Source: Terriglobia bacterium (lineage in GTDB: Bacteria; Acidobacteriota; Terriglobia; Acidiferrales; UBA7541). Taken from it: 64,000 bases of DNA. Position 1 is the stretch's first letter. Every line of letters starts with the position of its first letter. The translations under genes and the position numbers were made by a program. The stretch is taken from assembly GCA_023512135.1 (NCBI GenBank), contig JAIMAG010000011.1, positions 1-64,000 of the forward strand, read 5' to 3'. The notes under the pieces were generated by a model, which worked only from the letters and a program-made list of their open reading frames with translations, did no database searches and was not told the origin of the DNA. Of this stretch, positions 1 to 8,600 are shown piece after piece.

Positions 1-2
1 CA

Positions 3-194
3 ATGGCGCAGCGATGCGAACTCTGCGGCAAAGGCCCGCGCTATGGCAACACGATCAGTCACGCGAACAACGCGCGACGGCGCCGGTGGCATCCGAATCT
101 GCGCCGGGTGAAGGCGCTGGTAGACGGCGTGCGCATGCACCTACGCGTCTGCACTGCCTGTTTGCGTTCGGGCCGCGTGGTCAAAGCCGCTTAA
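3..194 (+). CDS. rpmB: 50S ribosomal protein L28
   Basis: This 63-residue basic protein matches ribosomal protein L28, a small component of the large ribosomal subunit. It starts with [12 protein letters not shown] and shows the L28 pattern of a Cys pair near the N-terminus (C5, C8) and a second Cys pair (CTAC) near residues 50-53, which together look like the zinc-ribbon form of L28. The middle has the typical [15 protein letters not shown] stretch. It is complete, with ATG two bases from the left edge of the window, so its ribosome binding site cannot be judged. The next gene begins 99 bases downstream on the same strand. Confidence 0.95.
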   Translation: MAQRCELCGKGPRYGNTISHANNARRRRWHPNLRRVKALVDGVRMHLRVCTACLRSGRVVKAA

Positions 195-293
195 CCCCGC
201 CCCGTCGAACCCGTGTCTGCCCGCCATCGAGTTCAGAACCCGGAGCCGGCCGCACAGCAGCCGAGGGGCGGTCGTGCCGCCAAAGGAGCCGCC

Positions 294-1421
294 GTGGGAA
301 ATTGCCGAAGTGACGATCACGCCCGGGCACACCGTCTGCCCGCCTTCCTGCTGGTTGCCACCCTGCTCGCCGGCGCTGCGTGCCGTTCGCAGGCGCCGCC
401 GGGGCCGGACGTCTGGGCGGTGGTGAACGGGAAGGAGATCCGGCGCGAGGAAGTCGAAAAGCTCTATCGCTCGCAGCTCGCGCTCGACCAGCCGCCCCCG
501 CCGCACGAGCAGGCCCTGTCGATGAAACTGGCCATCCTGGATGAGCTGATCAATAACGAAATCCTGCTCGAACGGGCGCGGAAGCTGGGCATGGAGGCCA
601 CCGACGGTGAAGTCGAAGACAAGTTCATCGAAATGAAAGCGCCCTATACCGAAGAGGAGTTCCAGCGGCAACTGCGGGAGCGCGAGCTTACCGTGGAGGA
701 TTTGAAACGCGACCTCCGGCGGCAGCTGACCGTGCAAAAGGTGTTCAACCGCGAAGTGTTTTCCCGGGTCAGCGTGTCCGATCAGGAGATCGCAGAGTTC
801 TACGAGCAGAACCGGGAGCAGTTCAACGTCCGCGAGCCGCAGTATCGCATCGCCCAGATCGTGGTGACGCCCCGTCCGGATCCGGGACTGCGCAACCGCA
901 AAGGCGACGACGCCACCACCGACGCCGAGGCCCGCCGAAAAGCGGCCAGCCTGCTCCAGCAGATCCAGGCCGGCGCGGACTTCAACCAGCTCGCCATGGA
1001 CTACTCGGAAGACCCCACCACCGCTTCAACCGGCGGTGACCTGGGCTATATTCCCGAGTCGGCGCTGAACAACACGGATCCGGCCGTGAAACGGATCATC
1101 ACCGGCATGCGCCCGGGCGAGGTGAGCAACGTCGTGGGCATGGGCGGCACCTACCGCATCTTCAAGATGGTCGCCCGGGAGGCAGCCGGACAGCGCCAGC
1201 TCGAAGATGTGCGCACGAAGGAGTTCATCCGCGATACGCTGCGGAACCGCAAAGAACAACTGCTCCGTGCTGCGTTCCTGACCATTGCCCGCGAGGAAGC
1301 CCGCGTGACCAACTACCTGGCGCGCCAGGTGCTCGAGTCGGCCGGGAAGCTGCCCGCGAGCAGCTCGCCTGCTCCGGCTGCCGGCGCGCCGGGTGGCACG
1401 ACGCCGCCACCGCAACCGTAA
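294..1421 (+). CDS. SurA-like periplasmic peptidyl-prolyl isomerase (parvulin)
   Basis: The 375-residue product is an exported foldase of the SurA/PrsA type. The N-terminus has a hydrophobic signal (LPAFLLVATLLAGAAC) ending in a Cys, so it may be a lipoprotein although the lipobox is imperfect. A SurA-type N-terminal chaperone region covers about residues 35-170, and a parvulin rotamase domain about 180-295, including the GGDLGYIPES and MRPGEVSNVV type motifs. The C-terminus is a Pro/Ala-rich tail. I chose GTG at 294 because AAGGAG lies at 283-288 with 5-base spacing and the signal peptide follows directly; an upstream ATG at 213 has no such site. Expected role: outer-membrane or secreted protein folding in the periplasm. 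Confidence 0.85.
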   Translation: MGNCRSDDHARAHRLPAFLLVATLLAGAACRSQAPPGPDVWAVVNGKEIRREEVEKLYRSQLALDQPPPPHEQALSMKLAILDELINNEILLERARKLGMEATDGEVEDKFIEMKAPYTEEEFQRQLRERELTVEDLKRDLRRQLTVQKVFNREVFSRVSVSDQEIAEFYEQNREQFNVREPQYRIAQIVVTPRPDPGLRNRKGDDATTDAEARRKAASLLQQIQAGADFNQLAMDYSEDPTTASTGGDLGYIPESALNNTDPAVKRIITGMRPGEVSNVVGMGGTYRIFKMVAREAAGQRQLEDVRTKEFIRDTLRNRKEQLLRAAFLTIAREEARVTNYLARQVLESAGKLPASSSPAPAAGAPGGTTPPPQP

Positions 1422-1595
1422 CGGATTGAACCCGCACACCCTCTCTATCCTGCCGACGGGCTCGGCGAGGCAACCGGCCCGGGCGGTGCAGTGAGTTCAC
1501 CGACCCCAAGCGCATGCCGGCAGAGTACAATCGTTGCGGTTCAGCCGTATCTCGGCGCTCCGGAACCGGATACAATTCACGCGGAGTGTTCGCGT

Positions 1596-2564
1596 ATGCG
1601 GGGCAACAGCAGGAAAGGAAACCGGACGAACTGGCTGTGCGTGCTGGTCTGTGCGGTGGCACTGGCCGAGATCACCGCAGCGCGGTCCGTGCAACAGGAG
1701 CCTGCCGGAGACTGGCAGGACGTCGCGCGTGCCCTGGGCCGCGCGGGCACCGAGGAGGAAGGTGTCTATTCGGTTTCGTTCCCGCGCGAAGACCTGGACG
1801 TGAGAATCGAAAAGGTGCGGTTGCGACCGACGTTTGCGCTCACTTCCTGGGCCGCATTTCAGCGTGTCGGCGATGTCGTGCTGGTGCTGGGGGACCTGGT
1901 GCTGCAGGAGAAAGAATTGGCCGAGGTGATTCGCCGCCTGACGGACGGCGGACTGATCGTCACCGCAGTGCACAATCACCTGGTTGGCGAGTCGCCGAAG
2001 CTCATCTATGTTCATTTCTACGGCCGCGGCGACGCGGTCTCCCTGGCGCGGAACGTGCGGGCTGCCCTGGAGGTTACCGGCACGCCGCTCGAAGCGCGTC
2101 CGCCGCGCGCACCGCGGCTGCCCGCGCTGAGCGATGCCCTCCCGCCCAGCGAGATGCGGTTGCGGGAAATTCTGGGGCATCGCGGCTGGAGCTCGGTGGG
2201 CGTGACGCACTTCCGCATCCCGCGCGCGGAGACCATTACAGCAGGCGGCGCTGTCCTCGGCCCACGGATGGGTGTGGCCACGATGATGAATTTTCAGGCC
2301 GTGGGCAGCAGCGCGGTGGCGACGGGAGATTTTGTCCTGCTCGCCGAAGAAGTGCCGCGCGTGGTGCGCGCGCTCAGCGAAGCGGGCATTGCGGTCACCG
2401 CGCTGCACAATCACCTGCTCGAGGAACAGCCGCGGCTGTTCTTTCTCCACTTCTGGGGTCACGCGGACGCACCCACACTGGCTGCGGGGCTGCGTCGTGC
2501 GCTCGATCTGACCAACCACGGCAAACCCTCAGAAACCTCAGCCGGTGCGAGCGAGCCACGATGA
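1596..2564 (+). CDS. Secreted tandem DUF1259 protein (LppY/LpqO family)
   Basis: This 322-residue protein has an N-terminal signal sequence (about residues 8-28) and two related halves. Each half contains the DUF1259 pattern: a stretch reading F-x-R-x-G-D-V/F-V-L (first half) or NFQAVGSSAVATGDFVLL (second half), followed by a T-A-V/L-H-N-H motif and a L/F-F/Y-L/V-H-F motif. The two HNH sites look like metal or active-site residues, but no reaction is known to me for the family. ATG 1596 is preceded by GGAG at 1583-1586. The last four bases (ATGA) overlap the start of the biotinyl-domain gene, so the two are translationally coupled. Confidence 0.75.
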   Translation: MRGNSRKGNRTNWLCVLVCAVALAEITAARSVQQEPAGDWQDVARALGRAGTEEEGVYSVSFPREDLDVRIEKVRLRPTFALTSWAAFQRVGDVVLVLGDLVLQEKELAEVIRRLTDGGLIVTAVHNHLVGESPKLIYVHFYGRGDAVSLARNVRAALEVTGTPLEARPPRAPRLPALSDALPPSEMRLREILGHRGWSSVGVTHFRIPRAETITAGGAVLGPRMGVATMMNFQAVGSSAVATGDFVLLAEEVPRVVRALSEAGIAVTALHNHLLEEQPRLFFLHFWGHADAPTLAAGLRRALDLTNHGKPSETSAGASEPR

Positions 2565-3058
2565 AACTGGAGGTACGCATCGGAACGGGCACGCGCACCG
2601 TCGAGCTGGTCCGGCGCGAAGGTCGCTGGCGGGCCCTGCTGGACGGCACGCCGGTCGAAGCCGACGTCGTGGAGATTGCTGCGGGCGTCTATTCGGTGCT
2701 GCTCGGCGGCAGAGTCTACGAAGTGCACGTGCAGCCCGAGGCACGGCGGCTGCGCGTCACGGCCGGCACGGAAGAGTTTTCCGCCGAGGTTTTCGACCCG
2801 CGCACCTGGCGTGGCCGACGCGGCAGTGCACTGGAAGCCGAAGGCCAGCAGCAGGTGACCGCCCCCATGCCGGGGAAAGTCGTGCGCGTGCTGGTGCGGC
2901 CCGGCGAGCAGGTGCAGGCGCGGCAGGGTCTGGTGGTGGTCGAAGCCATGAAGATGCAGAACGAAGTGCAGTCGCCAAAAACGGGCCGGGTGGAACGGCT
3001 GCTCGTGCAGGAAGGGCAGGCCGTCAATGCCGGCGAAGTGCTCGCCGTCATCGCATGA
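2561..3058 (+). CDS. Biotinyl/lipoyl-attachment domain protein
   Basis: The 165-residue product ends in a biotinyl domain (about residues 95-165) with the biotin-accepting motif E-A-M-K-M and the preceding PMPGKV turn. The first 90 residues are a beta-rich region like that found N-terminal to the biotinyl domain in acyl-CoA carboxylase biotin carrier proteins of acidobacteria and in oxaloacetate decarboxylase subunits. It probably acts as a carboxyl carrier for a biotin-dependent carboxylase, but no carboxylase or carboxyltransferase subunit is encoded nearby, so the partner must be elsewhere. Start ATG overlaps the preceding DUF1259 stop. A strong terminator follows 10 bases after the stop. 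Confidence 0.85.
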   Translation: MKLEVRIGTGTRTVELVRREGRWRALLDGTPVEADVVEIAAGVYSVLLGGRVYEVHVQPEARRLRVTAGTEEFSAEVFDPRTWRGRRGSALEAEGQQQVTAPMPGKVVRVLVRPGEQVQARQGLVVVEAMKMQNEVQSPKTGRVERLLVQEGQAVNAGEVLAVIA

Positions 3059-3068
3059 GAAATGCAGA

Positions 3069-3092
3069 CCAGCTTTGAAGCTGGCCTTTTTT
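3069..3092 (+). terminator. Rho-independent terminator after biotinyl-domain gene
   Basis: CCAGCT at 3069-3074 pairs with AGCTGG at 3079-3084 around a short loop and is followed by CC and six T residues. It lies 10 bases after the biotinyl-domain stop and ends the DUF1259-biotinyl unit. Confidence 0.85.
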
Positions 3093-3105
3093 GGAGCAGG
3101 CTTCT

Positions 3106-3196
3106 GCGGGGCAGGCGGAACGCCTGCCCCGCATTTCCCCGGGCTCGCCCGGTGGCCAAAGGCCTGTTCAGAGCCCCGTGCAGGCCGGGCCTGCAC
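3106..3196. repeat. Two strong inverted repeats between convergent genes
   Basis: A perfect 12-base-pair stem (3106-3117 with 3121-3132, loop GAA) and a perfect 9-base-pair palindrome (3178-3186 with 3188-3196) lie between the convergent biotinyl and lipoprotein genes. Neither is followed by a T run on either strand, so they are not classic terminators; they may block read-through or be dispersed palindromic elements. Confidence 0.6.
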
Positions 3197-3219
3197 CCCA
3201 CCGAAGCCTGCTCGACCGG

Positions 3220-4605
3220 TCAGCGTTTGCGGACTTTCTTCGCCACCAGCACGGGGATTCCGCCGGTGCGCCGGAACAGCAGTCCGCGTAGAGAGACGCG
3301 GTCGCCGGCAATCAGTGCCGCCGCCCCGCTCACGTTGTCGAAGTCGGTTTCGGCCGACGTGCGCACCTCGATGCTGGTGATTCCGTTCGCGGTGAACAGC
3401 GCGGGCAACTGATTCACCTGGAAGGTCTGCGCACCGGGCGTCTGCACGCTGGCGGTGAAGCGGGTCCGCCGCAGTCGCACGCGGTCCGTGTTGATGTTCG
3501 TGCCCGAGGAACCGCTGCGTCGCCGCACCTGCACGGTCTGACCCACCAGCAGGTCCGCGCCGGACTCGAACCGCAAATCGGCTGGAATCGTCAGTCCGTT
3601 CGGATCGATCCGGAAATTGGCCCCGCTCTGCACCGTCACATTGATCAGGTCGCCGACTTCGATGTCGGCCAGGTTCGGCACTTCGTTCAGCACCACGATC
3701 TGGAATTGCGTCGTGCTCTGGATGGCCACGATGATGCCTTCCACTTCTTCGGCGTTCGGACCGTCTTCGAACTCCACCTTACGGGCGCGGAGCACGCCGC
3801 CGGCCAGGATGCGCAGGTCCACCTCCAGGATCTGTCCGACCTGGATACAGGAAAAATTGTTCGCCGGGCACAGACCGTCGTCATCGAAGTCCTCGAATTC
3901 GGTCTGCGCATCCACGACGACGACCAGTTGCTGTCCGGAGAGGGTCAGCTCGAGCGTGAACCGGCTGTTCGCTGCATCCACCGACACAACCCGACCAAAC
4001 ACGTCTTCGATCTCTTCGATCTGGCCGGTGCCCTGCACCGCCGGCAGCGTCACAATCGAAATCACCGGCGCGACCGACAGGGTCTGGCTGAGCGAGTTCT
4101 GCAGATCAAAATCGACCAGCAGCCCGAGGGAACTGTTCGCCGCAATCGTGAGCGGGAACGGCGGGCCGGCGAAGTTCACCGTCACCGGACTCAGCGGCGG
4201 GTCGATCTTGCACACCTGTCCATTCGGGCAGCCCGCCAGCGTCACGCCGGTGTTGTTGAAGAAGGTCAGCTCGGGATTGGCAAAGGTCAACTGGATGCTC
4301 GTGTAGGTTCCCGCCGGCACCTGGACCGCGTTCAGGAACGCCAGCTCGACTTCGAGTTGCTTCAACTCGATGCGAATCGGCGTGCTCACCAGGCTAACGT
4401 TGCCGGGCTGGAGGACGGCGCCCGTCAGGCTCACCTCGAAGGAGAGAACCGTCACACCGTCGGGAGGCGCATCGCCCATCATCACCGCAACGTTGCCCGT
4501 GCCGACGGTACCACCACCGCCGCCTCCGACCGTCCCGCTGCTGCAACCCAGCAGACTGCCGGCCACGACCAGAATCAACCCAAGAAAAGACCACCGCATG
4601 CGCAT
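3220..4605 (-). CDS. Lipoprotein with DUF4382 and DUF5666-like repeats
   Basis: The 461-residue product has a lipoprotein signal ending in S-L-L-G-C at about residues 16-20, then a Gly-rich linker. The region about 35-180 resembles DUF4382 (VAVMMGDAPPDGV at its start, a beta-sandwich of unknown role). The remainder is made of DUF5666-like beta repeats with the pattern G-x-V-x-x-V-D followed by F-x-V. The family is common among acidobacterial surface proteins; a binding or surface-layer role is only a guess. The ATG at 4605 has AGGAGG at 4616-4621, about 10 bases away. A second in-frame ATG lies two codons in. It is transcribed alone toward the terminator region at 3.1 kb. Confidence 0.7.
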   Translation of the reverse strand: MRMRWSFLGLILVVAGSLLGCSSGTVGGGGGGTVGTGNVAVMMGDAPPDGVTVLSFEVSLTGAVLQPGNVSLVSTPIRIELKQLEVELAFLNAVQVPAGTYTSIQLTFANPELTFFNNTGVTLAGCPNGQVCKIDPPLSPVTVNFAGPPFPLTIAANSSLGLLVDFDLQNSLSQTLSVAPVISIVTLPAVQGTGQIEEIEDVFGRVVSVDAANSRFTLELTLSGQQLVVVVDAQTEFEDFDDDGLCPANNFSCIQVGQILEVDLRILAGGVLRARKVEFEDGPNAEEVEGIIVAIQSTTQFQIVVLNEVPNLADIEVGDLINVTVQSGANFRIDPNGLTIPADLRFESGADLLVGQTVQVRRRSGSSGTNINTDRVRLRRTRFTASVQTPGAQTFQVNQLPALFTANGITSIEVRTSAETDFDNVSGAAALIAGDRVSLRGLLFRRTGGIPVLVAKKVRKR

Positions 4606-4977
4606 TGTCTTCAGACCTCCTCGCCTGTTGGCTTTCAACGTACTCCGGTGCCATGCGCGGCGCAAATGCAAAATCGGTATTCACCCGTTTGGGCTAGCCG
4701 CGTCGGGCACTCACGGCAGGCTGGGCACCGCGTGACGAATGTGATGCAATTCTGCCCGCAGAAGTCGCCTCGGTGCTGTCTGCTTTTCCAAAAACATAAC
4801 CCCCTTCCCGGTTTCTGTTCCCGTAACCCGAAAGACAACTGCACACCACAAACGCGTCGGGGCGGCTCGATGCCGCCCCGGTCATTCCATTTCTTTTGAG
4901 TTCTTTTGAGACCAGTCTCCCCTCACCGTCAGCTCGGTGGCCCGACTCACACTGTCTGTACGGCTGGTTTGGCGCGG
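4606..4977. other. Intergenic region, no gene seen
   Basis: This 372-base stretch lies upstream of the lipoprotein gene and downstream of a small membrane-protein gene, both on the minus strand. It contains a strong GC stem (CGGGGCGGC at 4858-4866 with GCCGCCCCG at 4872-4880) and a tandem direct repeat of TTCTTTTGAG at about 4891-4910. No open frame in it looks coding. The promoter of the lipoprotein gene should be at its left end, but no convincing hexamers were found. Confidence 0.5.
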
Positions 4978-5175
4978 CTAAGGAGCTACGCGCCCGGACA
5001 ACACACTCAGGATTTCCAGCAGCAACAGGGTTTGTGCGAACGCCAGAAATCCCATGGCACCCCGCCACCAGACCGTGCCTTCGTGATGTCGCACAAATCG
5101 CGCCACTGCGCCAAACAGAAAACACACTGCCGCCGCAGTCGTCAAAGCATAGACCGTCGTTACCGTGTTCGGCAT
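4978..5175 (-). CDS. Small membrane protein of unknown function
   Basis: This 65-residue protein has two hydrophobic segments, about residues 7-23 and 38-60, separated by a short charged stretch with a His pair (RFVRHHEGTVWWRG). It is likely an inner-membrane hairpin protein. I do not recognise a family. It is called because ATG 5175 has an excellent GGAGG six bases upstream (5182-5186) and the hydrophobic pattern is coherent, whereas longer open frames on the same strand across this site have low-complexity Arg/Gly-rich compositions. It sits alone between the lipoprotein gene and an AT-richer region. Confidence 0.55.
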   Translation of the reverse strand: MPNTVTTVYALTTAAAVCFLFGAVARFVRHHEGTVWWRGAMGFLAFAQTLLLLEILSVLSGRVAP

Positions 5176-5402
5176 GGCCGCCTCCGTGGGCTTGCGTCGC
5201 AAGCGGGGGCACGCCTGCTGCAAGCCGCGCCATTCTAATCCCGCCCGCAGCCGCACACCAGCTCGCCGCTCTGCGCAGGACGGTCTGAGAGAAACATGCG
5301 GCCTGTGCGGGGAAAAGACGTCAAAAACGGGCACGACGGCGTGGTCAGAGAAAAGGGGGAAGAGCTCAGCTTCAGGAGTTTTCAAACAGCAATTCAAGGA
5401 AT

Positions 5403-6404
5403 CTACCAAACGTCATCGAGTACCTTTGCGGTTTCTAAGCGTTTCCGGCTGGTGTACCGAAGGTTCTGCAACGCTTTTACGCGTCCGTTTCTGACTAACT
5501 CAATGGGGCCGATCTCTCGCGCAGGCTCCGCGAAGTTCACAACGAACTTGCCAGTGTCATACCATGGCTCAATGGACTTGACGGGTGCGATGTGAGTGAT
5601 GGCGGACTTGGGAGCGACTTGGTAAACGGCAATGTTCTTGATCTGCGGACGCATTGTTCCATGGATCCGGACTGCGTACCAGCGGTTCTCGCCGAGAAAT
5701 ACCTTCTTAAAGCCTTCTTCCCGAGCCGGAACCACTATTGTGTCCAGTTCGTATGCATCCAAGCGGCTATCACCGGCCTTCACAGCCTGCTCAGCAGCCA
5801 CCACATCTTCACGCAAATCAGCCAGGAAAGGCTCAAACTGGTATAGGCGATCTCCCGTCTCGTTCTCATACCGCGCCAATTCCAGCACTTCCACAACAAA
5901 CGGAAGCTGCTTAGCCAGGATAGATTCCAGCATCTCAGGCAGTTTATCAATCACTACGATTGCGGCGAATGGGCTCTCGAAAACCATGTGCTCAAGCATG
6001 TGGTCGAGATTCCGGAATCCGTGGGAAGAGGAGTATTTTTCGCATCGCTGCTTCGCATCCGGCCGAGACTGAAGTGCACTGAACAGGACCGTTTTCACGA
6101 CCCGGGGCTCCTTTTCGAAAGAATGTGAGAATTGGAAAATTTGGGAGACAATGTGGCGGAACGGATCGTGGGCAGCAAGCTCGTTTTCGATAACGTACAG
6201 GCGTGGCTGGCGTCCGCTCAGATCAATCAGATAGCCGTCCGGGATGTTCCGGAGGCCACCCTTGGCCCCGATCTTCTTCTTTGTATCCAAGTAAATGCGA
6301 TGGGGACCAAACAGTGCCGCTTGAACTTCAACAATAGCTGCTTCCAGATCGGCCTCGTTTTCGTATTCCACGCGACGGTAGCAGCCTTCTCTTGTCCAAA
6401 TCAT
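5403..6404 (-). CDS. Putative restriction-endonuclease-like protein
   Basis: The 333-residue product is soluble, without a signal or membrane segments. I do not recognise a named family. The N-terminal third contains IPDGY (D56) followed 17 residues later by VIENEL (E73, E75), then HDPFRHIVSQIFQF. This D-(17)-E-x-E spacing resembles the catalytic D/ExE site of PD-(D/E)xK nucleases such as BamHI (D94, E111, E113). That resemblance is an inference from motif spacing. The C-terminal region has a second alpha/beta part that could bind DNA. The gene and its surroundings are visibly poorer in GC than neighbours and the codon use is less biased, which suggests horizontal transfer. No methylase or specificity subunit is adjacent. 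Confidence 0.6.
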   Translation of the reverse strand: MIWTREGCYRRVEYENEADLEAAIVEVQAALFGPHRIYLDTKKKIGAKGGLRNIPDGYLIDLSGRQPRLYVIENELAAHDPFRHIVSQIFQFSHSFEKEPRVVKTVLFSALQSRPDAKQRCEKYSSSHGFRNLDHMLEHMVFESPFAAIVVIDKLPEMLESILAKQLPFVVEVLELARYENETGDRLYQFEPFLADLREDVVAAEQAVKAGDSRLDAYELDTIVVPAREEGFKKVFLGENRWYAVRIHGTMRPQIKNIAVYQVAPKSAITHIAPVKSIEPWYDTGKFVVNFAEPAREIGPIELVRNGRVKALQNLRYTSRKRLETAKVLDDVW

Positions 6405-6547
6405 GCTGATTCCCCGGGTGTGAACTTGCTACTCGACAAGTAGATATTACAAGGTCCATATTTAAATCTACGTTGATGTTTTCGTTTGAGCCCAAAAAGG
6501 AAGCAGCGGTTATTGGTTCGGTAGGGTCTGGCGCACGGGAGGGACGC

Positions 6548-7441
6548 GTGACGGGAACCGCAGCCGACGTGGAAATCAGTCCCGTGAAGGAGCCGAGCAC
6601 CACGACGGTGGTCACCGGCGCCACCGACGGGCTCGGACGGGCCACGGCACTGCTGCTCGCCAAGCGCGGCTTCCGTGTGTTCGCCTGCGGCCGCAACGCC
6701 GAAAAGCGCGCGCGGCTGGAAGCCGAAGCGCGCCAGCGCCAGTTGCCGCTCACCGTGCTGGAGATGGACGTCACCCGCGACGACTCCGTCGAACGCGCGC
6801 TCGATGAAATTCGCACCCAGGCCGGCCCGATCTACGCCGTGGTGAACAACGCCGGCATCAGCATCGTCGCTGTGGCCGAAGAGCTGCGGCTCGAACATTT
6901 CCGGCAGGTTTTCGAAACCAATTTCTTCGGCGCGGTGCGCGTCACGCAGCGCGTGCTGCCGGAGATGCGCCGAGCCGGCCGCGGCCGCATCATCAACATC
7001 AGCTCGATTGCCGGGCGGGTGGCGCTGCCGCTGTTCGGCGCGTACAGCGGCAGCAAGTTCGCGCTCGAAGGCTTCAGCGATGCCCTGCGACTCGAAGTCC
7101 ATCCCTTCGGCATCTACGTGAGCGTCCTCGAGCCCGGTTTCATCCCGACCAGCATGCAGCAGACGGCCATCGAACTTTCCGGAGAATACGTGGCCGGCGC
7201 CGCCACCAGTCCCTACGCGCGTGTCTATAAAGGATTCGTCGAGGGCTGGAAGCGGCGGACCCAGGGAGTACGAGCCACTCCCGAAGATTGTGCGCGGGTG
7301 GTGTTGCGGGCGATGACGGAAACGCCGCCGCGACCGCGCTACACGGTCACGCGTGGCGCCGCCTGGATGAGCTTCTTCCGCAGATGGCTGAGCGACCGCG
7401 CAGTGGACCGCCGGCTGCTCCGCGCCTTCCGCCTGGAATAG
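6548..7441 (+). CDS. Short-chain dehydrogenase/reductase
   Basis: This is a classical SDR of about 297 residues. Visible are the cofactor glycine motif TGATDGLGR near residue 24, the structural NNAG motif, and the catalytic Ser-Tyr-Lys series in NISSIAG...AYSGSKFALEG. The C-terminus is extended and ends in an Arg-rich tail with a hydrophobic-aromatic patch (WMSFFRRWL), as in SDRs that associate with membranes and act on lipid or retinol-like substrates. The substrate is unknown. GTG at 6548 is favoured because GGAGGG lies at 6538-6543; an in-frame ATG at 6476 would add a 24-residue unstructured extension that falls within the AT-rich segment. The gene stands alone. Confidence 0.85.
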   Translation: MTGTAADVEISPVKEPSTTTVVTGATDGLGRATALLLAKRGFRVFACGRNAEKRARLEAEARQRQLPLTVLEMDVTRDDSVERALDEIRTQAGPIYAVVNNAGISIVAVAEELRLEHFRQVFETNFFGAVRVTQRVLPEMRRAGRGRIINISSIAGRVALPLFGAYSGSKFALEGFSDALRLEVHPFGIYVSVLEPGFIPTSMQQTAIELSGEYVAGAATSPYARVYKGFVEGWKRRTQGVRATPEDCARVVLRAMTETPPRPRYTVTRGAAWMSFFRRWLSDRAVDRRLLRAFRLE

Positions 7442-7604
7442 ATCGTCTGCGGCGATGCGGCACGATCGAGCGGGCGCCGCCGGCGCGCTGCTGCGCCGGG
7501 CTGCTGCGAGGCTATGAAAAATCTCCGCACCGGTCAGGTGGAAATCCACCCCGCAAGAAACTCTGCCCTCGCCCCAGAGGCCCAGTGGTCAGTTTGCCGT
7601 GCGC

Positions 7605-7991
7605 CTAATTCGTTGCCTGCAGCGAGCGCGACTCCTGTCGGATCGTCTGATAGTGCTGATTCCACTTTTCGTGTGCCGGATGGGTCGCGTACACTTCCGC
7701 CGCCTTGGCGTCGGCAAATTCGATCACGAACAGGTAGTTGTACTCGCGCGGCTGGATCCGCAGTGGCTTCAGCCAGATGTTGCGGATGCCCGGAATCTCT
7801 CGTGCCATCTGTTCGACACCGGCCAGTGCTTTCTGTTTTTCTTCTTCCGGGGTGCCTTCTTTCCATTTCCCGGACACCACGTGGATCACCGTGGTCGGCT
7901 TGCGATACTCGTTCTGTCCCACCACATAGCCGGCACCGAACAAGCCGGCGGCAATCAGCAGTCCCATCGAGATACGCAGCGTACGAGTCAT
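7605..7991 (-). CDS. Exported Dabb (stress-responsive A/B barrel) domain protein
   Basis: The 128-residue product begins with a hydrophobic export or anchor segment (about residues 5-24) and then has a single Dabb domain. Supporting features are the VIHVVSGKWKEGT start strand, the NYLFVIEFADAKAAEVYATHPAHEKW core and the terminal helix. Dabb proteins are ferredoxin-like dimers; most are of unknown function. ATG 7991 has GGGGAG about 7 bases upstream. Its start lies about 180 bases from the divergent EF-Tu-domain-like gene. Confidence 0.7.
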   Translation of the reverse strand: MTRTLRISMGLLIAAGLFGAGYVVGQNEYRKPTTVIHVVSGKWKEGTPEEEKQKALAGVEQMAREIPGIRNIWLKPLRIQPREYNYLFVIEFADAKAAEVYATHPAHEKWNQHYQTIRQESRSLQATN

Positions 7992-8169
7992 TTCGTTCTC
8001 CCCTCGCGGCTTCGGCTCCGCAGTTGAACTGGCGTGCATCGGCAATGGTACGCAACCCGGCCGTCCCCGACAAGCACGACCGCACTCTCCGGCCGGAGCA
8101 ACGGTACGCCGCCGGCTCTATGCTGCGCACGATGTTGTCCCATGCGGTAGAATCCAGCGGGGAGGCGCT

Positions 8170-8463
8170 GTGCCACCCACCACATTCCGTTTCGTCGTGC
8201 AGCAGGTGTTCCCGCTGGCGACCGGCGGCGCTGTGCTGGAAGGACGCGTCGAGGCGGGTCGTCTTCGCGAAGGTCAGCCGGTTGCCTTCCGCACCCCCGG
8301 CGGTCGCACAGGGGCGGCCTGCGTAGTCACCATCGAGCGCGCTGCAGACCGCCAGCTCATAGCCGAAGCCGCCGCCGGCGAAGAGGTTCGTCTGCTGCTG
8401 CCCGACGTCAACCCTGCGGCACTTGCGCCCGGGGTCATCCTCGAGTCAGGTAGAGACGACTGA
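8170..8463 (+). CDS. EF-Tu domain-2-like small protein
   Basis: This 97-residue protein resembles the second (beta-barrel) domain of translation elongation factors on its own: FRFVVQQVFPLATGGAVLEGRVEAGRLREGQPVAFRTPGG followed by an IERAADRQLIAEAAAGEEVRLLL strand and a final exit loop. There is no GTPase domain next to it, so it cannot act as an elongation factor by itself. The role is unknown; similar stand-alone barrels occur in bacteria. GTG 8170 is chosen because GGGGAGG ends 4 bases upstream and there is no suitable ATG. It is a monocistronic gene converging on the anti-sigma gene. Confidence 0.65.
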   Translation: MPPTTFRFVVQQVFPLATGGAVLEGRVEAGRLREGQPVAFRTPGGRTGAACVVTIERAADRQLIAEAAAGEEVRLLLPDVNPAALAPGVILESGRDD

Positions 8464-8600
8464 TACCGCCACGGCTCTTTCGGCACTGACTTCAGCCGGC
8501 GCGGGCCCCTGAACAAGCCCACGCACACAGTGCTTGCCTGAGCAAAAAGCAGACTGCCGGCGGTGCGGGCGGCCCCGCAGCAGAGGTCTGCTGCGCCGCG

